Part shown: piece after piece, positions 1-8,860 of the stretch
How positions within the stretch are numbered: the first letter of the stretch is position 1
Layout of the letters: each line of letters opens with the position of its first letter
Source of the DNA: Bacteroidia bacterium
GTDB taxonomy: Bacteria; Bacteroidota; Bacteroidia; Bacteroidales; F082
Direction: 5' to 3'
Assembly: GCA_021287165.1 (NCBI GenBank)
Contig: JAJTAY010000009.1
Span: forward strand, 185,436 to 249,435
Length of the DNA stretch: 64,000 nt
Made by a program: the position numbers and the translations under genes
Notes under the pieces: generated by a model
What the model saw: only the letters and a program-made list of their open reading frames with translations
What the model was told of the DNA's origin: nothing
The model's database searches: none

Positions 1-849
1 CTGAACACCATCGAACTGGCAATTTCCAGCCGAAAAACGCCATGGGCAAAAAACATTCCCGACAGCATATTCCTCCGGTATGTTCTCCCCTATCGCGTTG
101 CCAATGAGGACCTTGAAGATTGGCGACCGCTGTTGAAAAACTACTTCTCCAAAATATCAGGCGATGCTGAAATTGACAATGCCGATCAGCTCGCTGATGT
201 CCTCAATCGGCTGATAGACAGTCTGTTTTTTGAAGATAACCGGCTGATAAAAAATGCCAATGTCTCATTACCGTCAAAGATCATCCAGGCCGGCAGGGGA
301 AACCCGCGCGATCTTGCCATTTTCCGCGTGATGGCATTGCGAAGCCTCGGCATTCCGGCCACACTTGACTATTCGCCCTGGATCAGCGACAGCCTAAACA
401 GCATCTGGTTTGCAAGCTATTACAATCAGAATGGTCATTGGAAAGCACTTCTGCCTGAAAAATTTGACCAACAACTATTATCAGATTCCAGGCGCATTCC
501 AAAGGTTTACAGACGTATCTTTCACACGCTCGATTCCAGCCTGTTTGCAATCAAGGAAACAAAAAAAACAACCCCGCCATTTCTCGGCCATTTCCATTAT
601 CTCGACGTAACACACAACTACCTGCCCGTTCGAACAGTATCGTACAGCGGCCACTGTCCCGATCAGTACATTTATCTTTCCGTTTGGAATGGAAAAAACT
701 GGAAGCCTGTTGATTGGGCGAAATGCAATGGAAATGCCGCAATATTTCACAACATTGGGAAGGATGTAAATTATGCATTTACCTGGCTTGAAGAACAAGG
801 CGATTACTTCAAAATTAGATTGCTGAGCGGGGAACAGCCAAGCCAATAG
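1..849 (+). CDS. Transglutaminase-fold protein, 5' end outside window, active site apparently lost
   Basis: The frame is open from base 1, so the visible 282 residues are the C-terminal part of a longer protein. The stretch around residues 100-122 (GNPRDLAIFRVMALRSLGIP) matches the helix of transglutaminase-like proteins common in Bacteroidota, where the family usually shows a Cys a few residues before the D-[LM]-A motif. Here that position is Pro-Arg. The usual His-Trp motif downstream is replaced by NSIWFASYYNQNGHWKAL, with His only near the end. The segment before residue 45 (LRYVLPYRVANEDLEDWRP) also fits this family. I infer a non-catalytic or redefined transglutaminase fold, probably exported like its relatives, but the signal peptide is not visible. 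An internal TTG at 133 is not a credible start because the homologous region extends upstream of it. Confidence 0.6.
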   Translation: MNTIELAISSRKTPWAKNIPDSIFLRYVLPYRVANEDLEDWRPLLKNYFSKISGDAEIDNADQLADVLNRLIDSLFFEDNRLIKNANVSLPSKIIQAGRGNPRDLAIFRVMALRSLGIPATLDYSPWISDSLNSIWFASYYNQNGHWKALLPEKFDQQLLSDSRRIPKVYRRIFHTLDSSLFAIKETKKTTPPFLGHFHYLDVTHNYLPVRTVSYSGHCPDQYIYLSVWNGKNWKPVDWAKCNGNAAIFHNIGKDVNYAFTWLEEQGDYFKIRLLSGEQPSQ

Positions 850-1031
850 CGTCTTTTGAATCGCATCTCATTCCTTGCTTTTTTCTGTGCTGATTTATAA
901 GTCCTGAATATTCCGATCATATCGAAGGGAATTTTAGCGCTTTATTAAATACATCAGGCAACGTTTCCGCGACATTGTTGACGGAATGTGAGCATTAAAA
1001 ATTAAATTTGTCAGGTCATCAAGCATAGCCC

Positions 1032-1072
1032 AAAAGCGCACTGTTAATTACTGTTAAAATTATTGCGCTTTT
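1032..1072. repeat. 9-bp inverted repeat with internal direct repeat
   Basis: The arms AAAAGCGCA (1032-1040) and TGCGCTTTT (1064-1072) are perfectly complementary and flank a 23-base AT-rich loop that contains CTGTTAATTA and CTGTTAAAAT in tandem. It sits just upstream of the candidate promoter of the next gene. It could be an operator or a terminator of the upstream gene; only a short T-run follows. Confidence 0.45.
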
Positions 1073-1077
1073 CAGGC

Positions 1078-1107
1078 TTGCCCGAATGATTATTTGGCGT
1101 AACTTGT
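1078..1107 (+). promoter_or_regulatory. Candidate Bacteroidota promoter of the two-gene surface-protein operon
   Basis: TTG at 1078-1080 is followed after exactly 19 bases by TAACTTGT (1100-1107), an imperfect version of TAnnTTTG. The start codon at 1160 leaves a leader of roughly 45 bases. Confidence 0.35.
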
Positions 1108-1159
1108 GCCACTGTTTTAAACCAGGAACCAAATACGAATACCCACAAAACTGCATGAT

Positions 1160-4051
1160 ATGAGAAAAGGACTTCTACTCTCTGGTATCCTTTTGATTTT
1201 CAGTCTGAACTATTTGATTGCCAATCCGAACACTGGCAACAACCCCACCGCCGGACGCCTTACGGACGAGGCTTATTTGCATATGCTCCGCAGCAATCAG
1301 CATACCGGGAAGGTGGATCAGGCCCATGTTTTGGAGGCCGCCAATCAGGTTAATCGCATGGTTTCGTTCAAAAATCAGACGAACCTGACCTGGACGCCGC
1401 TCGGGCCTGACAACTTTGGCGGTAAAACCAAGGGCATTATTTATGATTCGCGCGATGCGCAGAAAATCACATTATTCGCTGGTTCAACAGGTGGCGGGAT
1501 TTGGAAAACCGTCAACGAAGGCGTCACCTGGCAGCCGGTCAGCAATCAGAATCTGAATGTTAGCTGCATGGTTCAGGCGCCCAATGGTGATATTTATGTT
1601 GGAACGGGCGATGGTTTTGGTTCACACCTGCTTACCGGTCTGGTCGATATGAACTACACCACCGGCCTCATGGGAAGCGGCATTTGGAAGTCAACCAACG
1701 GAACCAATTTTGTTCAGCTGGCTGCCACCGTACCACAGCTGAACGACAACAACGCCGCCTGGGCCTTCATCAACGAACTGGCAGTGAACAGCAGCGGACA
1801 TATTTTTGCCGCAACCAATGCCGGCCTTCGTTACAGCACCGATGGCGGTGCTACCTGGCAGATGGCCAAAGACAATGCCAATAACGAACTTTCGCAAAAT
1901 GCCACCGATGTTCAGGCAGGTTCCGACGGAACTTTGATGGCATCAGTTGACAACAAGCTGTATGTCAGCAAAAACGGAAACCCACAGGCATTTGTTCTTC
2001 GTTCCACAGCCGAGGCAACCACCCTACCCGTGGCCGACGTAAACCGTCTCGAAATGGCTATCGCGCCTTCGAACCCCAATATCATGTACGCTTCACTGAT
2101 CAATGCTTTTGGCGTTCAGCTGGGCATTTACCGCTCGGCCGACAAAGGCGACAGCTGGAGTGTAATACTTCCCGCAACAACAAGCGTAAATCCCTACAAC
2201 CAAAGGGGACTTTACAACAATCACATCACCGTTTTCCCCAACGATCCCGACCGTATTATTCTTGGAGGAGTAAACCTCTGGCAGGGAAGACGCGTTCTCG
2301 AAACAGGCTTGTATGCCTGGGATGTTAAATCGTCGAGTGGTGGAAGCCTTTTTAGTCCGCTTTATGTTCATTTTGGACAACAAAGGGTTGTGTTTAAACC
2401 AGGAAGCAATACTGTCTTTTTTGCTGCAACCGATGGTGGGCTTTTCAAAGGAGAGGTTAACGGAGATGTTTACACCTATTCCAATGGAAATCGCAACTAC
2501 ATGACGGCTCACTTCTACACTGTTGCCCCCTCAGGCGGAGAAAACAGGGTAATGGGCGGCACACAGGATCAGGGAACAATTTTTATTTCGGGCGAAGGAA
2601 ATACAATCCGTCAGGGCGAGAAGCTATACACCCCAACAAGCGCCGGAGGTTCATGCGTTGTTTCTACCATCAATCCCAACGCTATTGTTGTTTCGTCAAC
2701 TGCAGGCAGCATGCAAAGGTCGGAAGACATGGCCTTTACTTTCTCATCACAGTTCCTGCTTGCAACCGGCTTTGGAAACCCACAGGCATTCCGCACGCCG
2801 ATTGCCCTTTGGGAAAGCTATACCAACAGCAACAGCCGCGACTCGGTTACATTCAGGGCAAGACGCAACTATTCGCCTGGCGCACAGGTTAAAGCACGCA
2901 GCCGAAACAATGATCATCCATTTGTCACAAACCTTCCCGCCGGCGTAGGGCTCAATCAGGGCGATACCATCCGCCTGAAAGATCCCGTATCGACAAGGCT
3001 TTTCATCGCCGTTGCCAACCGCCTCTGGATGACGCGTGAATTTTTAATCTTCACCAAAACACCTGAATGGTTCGAAATCTCAAATGCCACCGTAGGATTT
3101 GTCGGCATTCCACAGTCGATTGCCTATTCGGCCGACGGAAACCACCTCTGGGTTGGCATGCGCGACGGTCGTCTGGTGCGCATCTCCAACATTGCGCTGG
3201 CATTCAACGCTCAACTGGCCAATGTGTCAAGCCCGCAGTGCATTATTGCCACCCGCCAGATGCAGCTGTTGGTTCCGGGAACCTCGACACCAGTGAGCCA
3301 GGCAATTACTTCGATTTCGGTTGACCCCAAAAATCCGAATAACGTAATGGTTACCCTTGCCAATTACGGCAACAACCACTATGTTTTTGCCACCACAAAC
3401 GGCCTCGACGGAAATCCGACCTTCACCAGCAAACAGGGCAATCTGCCAAAGATGCCGGTATATTCAGGAATTCTTGAGATGTCGAACAACGGACTGGCCA
3501 TCGTAGGCACCGAAATGGGTATCTTCCAGACCAACAATGTTTTTGATGCCAATCCGGTTTGGGTTGCCGATCAAAACCTGGCCAACATACCGGTAATGGA
3601 GCTAAAGCAGCAAACCATCAACAAAACGCCCGATACCCTGCAGCTGATTAACGTAGATACCCTGGTGAGAAATTTCCCCGGAACCAACAACTTCGGTATC
3701 ATTTACGCTGCCACCTTCGGGCGCGGTCTGATGCGTTGCAACGACTTCCGCAAACCCGTGGGTGTAGGCGAGCAACTGATTTCAGGCAATACCAACAGTT
3801 TCCCGGCCAGTGTATTTCCAACGCCTGCCAAAGGAAGCTCCACATTGCAGTTCGAACTTCCTGCCGAAGCAAATCTGCGCCTCAGTATTTTCAACAGTGC
3901 AGGTCAGTTGATGGAGACACAAAACCTTGGGCAATTAGCTCCAGGATCGCAAAAAATCCAACTGAATCTGCAGGGTTACCGCAGTGGGACTTATATGTTG
4001 ATCCTTGACGCCGGCCAGCAGAAATCCACTGTCAAATTCCTGGTTTACTAA
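1160..4051 (+). CDS. Secreted sialidase/Vps10-type propeller protein with type IX sorting domain
   Basis: The 963-residue protein begins with a Sec signal peptide (residues 1 to about 22). Most of its length is made of beta-propeller repeats of the BNR/Asp-box kind, for example FAGSTGGGIWKTVNEGVTW near residue 105 and YRSADKGDSW further on. In this family such repeats form one or two large propellers that bind glycans or serve as structural modules; I see no complete sialidase active-site set, so enzymatic activity is not supported. Residues from about 880 to the end form a type IX secretion type A sorting domain (VFPTPAKGSSTLQFEL, then SGTYMLILDAG). The protein should therefore cross the outer membrane and be released or anchored on the surface. 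The next gene starts 30 bases downstream in the same direction, so the two are probably co-transcribed. Confidence 0.8.
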   Translation: MRKGLLLSGILLIFSLNYLIANPNTGNNPTAGRLTDEAYLHMLRSNQHTGKVDQAHVLEAANQVNRMVSFKNQTNLTWTPLGPDNFGGKTKGIIYDSRDAQKITLFAGSTGGGIWKTVNEGVTWQPVSNQNLNVSCMVQAPNGDIYVGTGDGFGSHLLTGLVDMNYTTGLMGSGIWKSTNGTNFVQLAATVPQLNDNNAAWAFINELAVNSSGHIFAATNAGLRYSTDGGATWQMAKDNANNELSQNATDVQAGSDGTLMASVDNKLYVSKNGNPQAFVLRSTAEATTLPVADVNRLEMAIAPSNPNIMYASLINAFGVQLGIYRSADKGDSWSVILPATTSVNPYNQRGLYNNHITVFPNDPDRIILGGVNLWQGRRVLETGLYAWDVKSSSGGSLFSPLYVHFGQQRVVFKPGSNTVFFAATDGGLFKGEVNGDVYTYSNGNRNYMTAHFYTVAPSGGENRVMGGTQDQGTIFISGEGNTIRQGEKLYTPTSAGGSCVVSTINPNAIVVSSTAGSMQRSEDMAFTFSSQFLLATGFGNPQAFRTPIALWESYTNSNSRDSVTFRARRNYSPGAQVKARSRNNDHPFVTNLPAGVGLNQGDTIRLKDPVSTRLFIAVANRLWMTREFLIFTKTPEWFEISNATVGFVGIPQSIAYSADGNHLWVGMRDGRLVRISNIALAFNAQLANVSSPQCIIATRQMQLLVPGTSTPVSQAITSISVDPKNPNNVMVTLANYGNNHYVFATTNGLDGNPTFTSKQGNLPKMPVYSGILEMSNNGLAIVGTEMGIFQTNNVFDANPVWVADQNLANIPVMELKQQTINKTPDTLQLINVDTLVRNFPGTNNFGIIYAATFGRGLMRCNDFRKPVGVGEQLISGNTNSFPASVFPTPAKGSSTLQFELPAEANLRLSIFNSAGQLMETQNLGQLAPGSQKIQLNLQGYRSGTYMLILDAGQQKSTVKFLVY

Positions 4052-4081
4052 TCACTGATTAAGCAACAAAACGAACCGAAA

Positions 4082-6364
4082 ATGAAAAATATTTACCTCG
4101 TTCTCGCACTGATTTCCTGGTTTTCGGCCAGCCTTTCGGCACAGACAAGGATTTATACACCTGCGCTCAGAGCCCCCGCAAACAACGCCACCGGTCAAAT
4201 GCCCAATGCATTGCTCGACTGGGATGCCGTTACCGGACAAGGATTTGTAATTACCTACGAAGTTCAGCTGGCGCGCAATGCCGACTTTTCGGATGCCATA
4301 ACTTTCCCTCCTGTTACAGTTACCGCTCTGGAAACAAGTCAGTTGCTTTTTAATCAGGTTTATTATTGGCGTGTTCGCGCCTCAGATGGCACCCTCACCT
4401 CCGATTGGTCAGAGCCTTTCTCATTCAGGGTAACCAACTCAGTAAATATCACGGCGCCTGCCAATCAATCGAACCAAATGCCCAATCCTTTGATCACTTG
4501 GAGCGGGCTCACCGGTATTACCCAGTATGAGATGCAGATCGATACGGCTTACGCATGGGCCAATATGGTTTCGGGAAGCACCGCACAGTTGAATGATGTT
4601 TTTGAGCTTTCAGCAAATCAGGCCTGGGCAGTAGGCAATGGCGGCGTAATACTCGCCTTCAACGGAACCAACTGGTCGCCGATGACCAGCGGAACTACGC
4701 AGAACCTGAATGATGTGTTTTTTGTTGATTCGAACAATGGTTGGGCCGTTGGCGCGGGCGGTACTATCCTTTATTATAATGGTACCACATGGTCAGCACA
4801 AACTTCAGGAGTAACGGTTGCACTCAACGGAGTATTCTTCACTTCCGCCACCAATGGCTATGCAGTGGGTGCTTCAGGAACCGTGCTTCGCTGGAACGGT
4901 ACGGCATGGTCGCCTGTTAGCGTGGGAATTGCTGCGTCGGTAACTATCAATACGGTGCACGGCCTCAACGAAAACAATATCTGGGTAGCCGGAACAGCGG
5001 GTAACTTCTCCTATTTCAATGGAACAATCTGGGCCAACGGCATCATTGCCAACCGTGAAATCACTGGTATCTGGGCGCTGGCAACCAACAAAATCTGGGC
5101 CTCGGCACGTGCCGGCCGTATTTTCTACTTCAACGGACAAAGCTGGGCCGAACAAACATCAGGCTCAACCCGCGATCTTTGGGATGTTTGCATGCTCAGC
5201 GAGAACAACGGCTTCATTGTCGGTTCGAACGGTACGCTTATTCAATACAACGGAACGGAATGGAACGTAATTGCCAGTGGAACAACCCAAAACCTGAATG
5301 GCCTTCACCTGATGGATGCAACAAAAGGTTTCATCGTCGGAAATGCAGGCTCAATTATTAAATTTCAAGGCGAAGGCTTCAACAGCCCCTACCTGAAGAG
5401 TTTTCCGCTTCCGGCAAATCTGACGGAATTCAGGCTCTCAAATCTGGCCTTTGGCGCCAACCATTATGTAAGGATGCGAGCCAGCCATGCGCTTTCGGTC
5501 TCCGAATGGTCGTCGCCCAGATCGTTCTTTGTGAATGCCAGTCCCACACTCACCAGTCCCGCCAATAATGCCGTAAACATCGCCTTAGACACACTAGTGC
5601 GCTGGAGCGCCATGTCGGGCATTGTAAACTACACCATTCAGCGTTCGCTCACACCCGACTTTGCCGACCCGTTCACCTTCGAAAGCTCCATCAACGAATA
5701 CCGTTTCCAGGGAATGTCCTTTGGCAGGGATTACTTCTGGAGGGTCAGAGCTCGTCACGCAGGTGGTGTCTCTCTTTGGTCGCCGGTGTTCAAATTTACC
5801 ACTGCAGGTACCGTCACACTTACCGCACCTGCCAACAATGCCACCAATGTCATCCGACTGCCCCGCTACCAATGGCAGCACATCAGGGGCACTGAGCGCT
5901 ATCAGCTGCAGTTTAGCACCAGCAACAGTTTTGCTTCGGAGGCTACCAATACACAACTTACGACCACCAACTCGTTCCAGACCATCTTCCTGCTCTCCCC
6001 TCAAACACCTTATTTCTGGAGGGTAAGAGGCATTATGGGACTCGACACCACCAGCTGGAGCCAGACGTTTACCTTTGTTACGACCGGAGAAACCGCAATT
6101 GGAGAAAATCCCGCTTCAAACATTACAATCAGCCCTAACCCCGGCAAAGGTCTCTTTACGATTAATGCACCCGGGCTGAACGGAACCCTGGAAATCGAAG
6201 TCTATAATCTGGTTGGAAAAAGAGTTTTCTATCTCCCAAAAATCGAATCTGGCGAACTCGAAAGCCATCGTTTTGATCTTCGTGATTTGGGTAAGGGAAT
6301 TTACATGGTCAGTCTGCGAAGCGACAGCGGACAGATTACTACCCGAAAATTGATGATAGAATAA
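4082..6364 (+). CDS. Secreted Fn3/propeller protein with type IX sorting domain
   Basis: The protein has 760 residues and a signal peptide of about 20 residues ending in SLSAQ. Residues 25-115 form a fibronectin-like domain of the kind ending in YYWRVRASDG. Roughly residues 150-440 hold about seven 40-residue repeats of the pattern WAVGxGGxILxxNGTxW, resembling the Ycf48/BNR propeller blades. At least two further fibronectin-like modules follow (YFWRVRARHAGGVSLWSP; YFWRVRGIMG). The last 80 residues are a type A sorting domain (ISPNPGKGLFTIN, then GKGIYMVSLRS). The propeller appears inserted in the second fibronectin module, because the domain opens near ITWSGLTGITQYEMQID and its closing strands NHYVRMRASHALSVSEWS come only after the propeller. 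The function is unknown; a surface adhesin or structural role is inferred. Confidence 0.78.
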   Translation: MKNIYLVLALISWFSASLSAQTRIYTPALRAPANNATGQMPNALLDWDAVTGQGFVITYEVQLARNADFSDAITFPPVTVTALETSQLLFNQVYYWRVRASDGTLTSDWSEPFSFRVTNSVNITAPANQSNQMPNPLITWSGLTGITQYEMQIDTAYAWANMVSGSTAQLNDVFELSANQAWAVGNGGVILAFNGTNWSPMTSGTTQNLNDVFFVDSNNGWAVGAGGTILYYNGTTWSAQTSGVTVALNGVFFTSATNGYAVGASGTVLRWNGTAWSPVSVGIAASVTINTVHGLNENNIWVAGTAGNFSYFNGTIWANGIIANREITGIWALATNKIWASARAGRIFYFNGQSWAEQTSGSTRDLWDVCMLSENNGFIVGSNGTLIQYNGTEWNVIASGTTQNLNGLHLMDATKGFIVGNAGSIIKFQGEGFNSPYLKSFPLPANLTEFRLSNLAFGANHYVRMRASHALSVSEWSSPRSFFVNASPTLTSPANNAVNIALDTLVRWSAMSGIVNYTIQRSLTPDFADPFTFESSINEYRFQGMSFGRDYFWRVRARHAGGVSLWSPVFKFTTAGTVTLTAPANNATNVIRLPRYQWQHIRGTERYQLQFSTSNSFASEATNTQLTTTNSFQTIFLLSPQTPYFWRVRGIMGLDTTSWSQTFTFVTTGETAIGENPASNITISPNPGKGLFTINAPGLNGTLEIEVYNLVGKRVFYLPKIESGELESHRFDLRDLGKGIYMVSLRSDSGQITTRKLMIE

Positions 6365-6372
6365 AGCGTACA

Positions 6373-6405
6373 AAAAAATCCCGGAGTTAAATCCCGGGAT
6401 TTTTT
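6373..6405. terminator. Bidirectional intrinsic terminator
   Basis: A perfect 12-bp stem (6373-6384 with 6394-6405, core ATCCCGG/CCGGGAT) is bounded by A and T runs. It can stop transcription from both the plus-strand surface-protein gene and the converging comEC gene. The comEC stop codon (6404-6406) overlaps the stem. Confidence 0.8.
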
Positions 6406-8545
6406 ATTTCCACGAGCCATCGAAAAAGGCTCCTTGGCTGCCAAGATCATAATACTGCCATGCATTGTCCGCAGCGAAGTCTGAAACCTGTCTGGCTACA
6501 CGACGGCTCAGCGATGCGTCAAGGAGCATAAGACTTTTTCGACCTGGCGGTTCCAAATTGAATCTGCGCCTTGCTTGCCATCCGTGTATCAGATAAATAT
6601 CGGCGTCAGCATTAGGCATTGGTTCCGATACATCACAGAGTCGAAGAAGTTTTCCCGAAAAAGCGATATAAGGGCCTTCTTTTATCATGAATTCGTTTTG
6701 AAATGAGGCTTGTAAGTCTGACATCAATGGCTGGCTGATGGCTCTGGCGTTCCAAAATTTAAGCATATTGAATTCCCTAAGTCCAGCATCCTGCATTACA
6801 GCACTGTCGGCTAACAAAACATGTTTGTTGCCATGCACAAAACTCAGGGCTGTGTGGCCCGACAGGGCATAAACCAAAAAACCATCCTGCCTGAGATTGC
6901 GTATATATCGCAGAGACATACTGCTTGTTGTAAGAAAAATCAATAAAAGAACCGGAATCAGTACCTTATTGAGTTGCTTTCGAATCCAGAAGGCAATCAA
7001 CAGCGCCGACAGCATCAGTGTTACAGACTCAAACCAGTTGATGTACAAATGCTTCAATACCGCCATCGGAAGCGACTCTACCCACAAAATCATTGCATTC
7101 ATCGCATAAATGAGGCCTGAGCTTATCCATCCCAACAGTGAGGGCAAGAACGGTAGCGGGCTGCTCAGCAGCATAAACATTCCCGTAAGAATAATGAGAA
7201 ATGATAGCGGTGTCAGGAACAAATTGCTGAGCCAGAAATAGAAAGGAAACTGATGGAAATAGTATAGCACCAATGGCGTGGTGCTTAATTGCGCGGCCAG
7301 CGCCACCGTAGTAGCCTCCCAAAAATAATTAGCCACTTTGTTTCGGAATGTGATCAGCCCCACCAGCGGTTTTTGAAACAAAAGAATACCTGCCACCGCA
7401 GCAAATGAAAGCTGGAAACCAATACTGAACAATGAGGCCGGATCGATAATCAAAATAATTAGTGCAGCTGCAGCCAGGGTGTTCAGGGCCTGACCCCTGC
7501 GCCGTGCCATCTCACCGAATATTAGAAAGCTGATCATTAGTGCAGAACGCATAACCGAAGGCGACAAGCCGGTAATAAAAGCGTAAAACCAAATGATCAA
7601 CAACAATAATCCGCCCCTGATTAACTTTCCCCGTCGGAAGCGATTAAGAAAATTAAGCAACACACTGAACAGCAGATAGATAATACCAACATGCAAACCT
7701 GAAACACACAACACATGCATTGCCCCTGCCCCTGTATATCCTTTTCGCAATTCGTGCGAGAGCATCTCGTCATATCCCAACAGTATTGCGGAGGCCACGG
7801 CAAACTCATCGCCCTTCAGACCATTGTTGCGCATCACATCGACAAGATAGTCTCGGGTAGCATACGCCATACGAAAGAGCGGATTGCCGGAATAATAGCC
7901 TACAGGTCTCCATTGTTCATCCGCAAGAAAAACCTGATGCAGCACTCCTTTTCGGGCCAGATGTTTGCGAAAATCGAACTGTCCTGGATTGAGCGGTGGA
8001 GGCACTTGCTCCGGCTTTCGCTGGATGACAATATGGTCGCCATAGCCAGGTAAAGCTTTGTCTGATGACTTACGCAGATAGATTAGAACACGTCCACTTG
8101 CCGGTACAACGCCACTACTGTCAATAACGCCCTTCACTTCGGCTATTGCACGGTATGAGGACCTGCGTTCCGAAAGGGGTTCGGTTAGCCTGACAAGATA
8201 GGCGTCCGCGTGCCCAAAACGGCTGAAATGCCCCGTCGTTGCAGCAGGCATCGCAATGCGGGCAGCCCAGAAGCCAGAAATAAAGAAAATCAGATGAATT
8301 AACAGCCCTGTTAACCACCTCAATGAGTAGGATTTGAGTCTCAGGTGCAGGAAAGATGCGGCGAAAAGAAGTGCGGTGATCAGCAGGGCCAACAAAGGCA
8401 ATGCGGGACTTCCGGTGATGCTCCATGCAAGACTGATTCCTGCTGCAAACATCAGCACAACCCTCAACAAAGGATATTTCTGGAGATTGAGTTCCAAAAT
8501 TGAATATTGGCTGCTTATCAGGCTAAGGTAACGATAAAACGCCAA
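6404..8545 (-). CDS. comEC: ComEC/Rec2-family DNA uptake channel
   Basis: The 713-residue protein is polytopic. It has hydrophobic helices near residues 25-110, an OB-like soluble segment (VLIYLRKSSDKALPGYGDHI), and then the long competence domain with the motif GAGAMHVLCVSGLHVGIIY followed by about eight membrane helices up to roughly residue 520. This layout is that of ComEC, the inner-membrane channel for single-stranded DNA in natural transformation. The C-terminal soluble region (from about 540) has a short segment resembling the beta-lactamase-like fold (VHGNKHVLLADSAV) but lacks the HxHxDH metal motif, as is frequent in Bacteroidota homologues. It lies alone between a terminator and tRNA-Glu, with no other competence gene in the window. 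Confidence 0.85.
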   Translation of the reverse strand: MAFYRYLSLISSQYSILELNLQKYPLLRVVLMFAAGISLAWSITGSPALPLLALLITALLFAASFLHLRLKSYSLRWLTGLLIHLIFFISGFWAARIAMPAATTGHFSRFGHADAYLVRLTEPLSERRSSYRAIAEVKGVIDSSGVVPASGRVLIYLRKSSDKALPGYGDHIVIQRKPEQVPPPLNPGQFDFRKHLARKGVLHQVFLADEQWRPVGYYSGNPLFRMAYATRDYLVDVMRNNGLKGDEFAVASAILLGYDEMLSHELRKGYTGAGAMHVLCVSGLHVGIIYLLFSVLLNFLNRFRRGKLIRGGLLLLIIWFYAFITGLSPSVMRSALMISFLIFGEMARRRGQALNTLAAAALIILIIDPASLFSIGFQLSFAAVAGILLFQKPLVGLITFRNKVANYFWEATTVALAAQLSTTPLVLYYFHQFPFYFWLSNLFLTPLSFLIILTGMFMLLSSPLPFLPSLLGWISSGLIYAMNAMILWVESLPMAVLKHLYINWFESVTLMLSALLIAFWIRKQLNKVLIPVLLLIFLTTSSMSLRYIRNLRQDGFLVYALSGHTALSFVHGNKHVLLADSAVMQDAGLREFNMLKFWNARAISQPLMSDLQASFQNEFMIKEGPYIAFSGKLLRLCDVSEPMPNADADIYLIHGWQARRRFNLEPPGRKSLMLLDASLSRRVARQVSDFAADNAWQYYDLGSQGAFFDGSWK

Positions 8546-8569
8546 TCATTAGAAACCAGGGGAAAAAAA

Positions 8570-8588
8570 AAGCCGGTAAATCCGGCTT
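8570..8588 (-). terminator. Intrinsic terminator of tRNA-Glu
   Basis: On the minus strand the stem AAGCCGG/CCGGCTT (8588-8582 with 8576-8570) with a 5-base loop is followed by a run of nine T residues. It lies 4 bases beyond the tRNA 3' end, between the tRNA and comEC. Confidence 0.8.
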
Positions 8589-8592
8589 TATG

Positions 8593-8664
8593 TACTCCCT
8601 AGGGGATTCGAACCCCTGTTACCAGGATGAAAACCTGGCGTCCTAACCCCTAGACGAAGGGAGC
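8593..8664 (-). tRNA. tRNA-Glu (anticodon TTC)
   Basis: The 72-nt gene folds as a cloverleaf. The acceptor stem GCTCCCT/AGGGAGT pairs with one G-U. The anticodon stem CCAGG/CCTGG encloses the loop TTTTCAT with anticodon TTC, and the T arm AGGGGTTCGAATCCCCT is intact. The discriminator is A and CCA is not encoded. A promoter with perfect spacing lies upstream and a terminator directly downstream, so it is a single-gene unit. Confidence 0.95.
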
Positions 8665-8679
8665 GTTTGAAATGTGGTG

Positions 8680-8709
8680 CAAAAGTAGTGTTTTTTTAAA
8701 AACTGACAA
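8680..8709 (-). promoter_or_regulatory. Promoter of tRNA-Glu
   Basis: On the minus strand TTG (8709-8707) is followed after 19 bases by TACTTTTG (8687-8680). This matches the Bacteroidota primary-sigma consensus exactly. The mature tRNA begins 15 bases downstream of the -7 box. Confidence 0.7.
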
Positions 8710-8718
8710 AATATTCGG

Positions 8719-8748
8719 TTGAGATTGTGTCAAATTAACAAATATTTG
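8719..8748 (+). promoter_or_regulatory. Candidate promoter of the acyl-CoA synthetase gene
   Basis: TTG (8719-8721), a 19-base spacer and AATATTTG (8741-8748) match the Bacteroidota consensus with one mismatch. It stands back to back with the tRNA promoter; the two TTG boxes are only 9 bases apart. Confidence 0.45.
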
Positions 8749-8860
8749 CAACTTTACACCATGACGCATCAGTATAAAGCACTTAGTGACACTTTTCTAT
8801 TGTGCTGATTGAGTGGCGGATGCATTATCGCTGGTTGGCGTGGGGTTAAACCATCATCTT

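Larger units (their letters stand above)
850..1159. other. Intergenic region with inverted repeat
   Basis: No credible gene lies here. The region holds an inverted repeat (1032-1072) and a candidate promoter (1078-1107) for the gene at 1160. Confidence 0.6.

Noticed and set aside
8813..8860. GTG start for the acyl-CoA synthetase
   Set aside because: The extra 16 residues are unlike family N-termini; the ATG at 8861 fits better.
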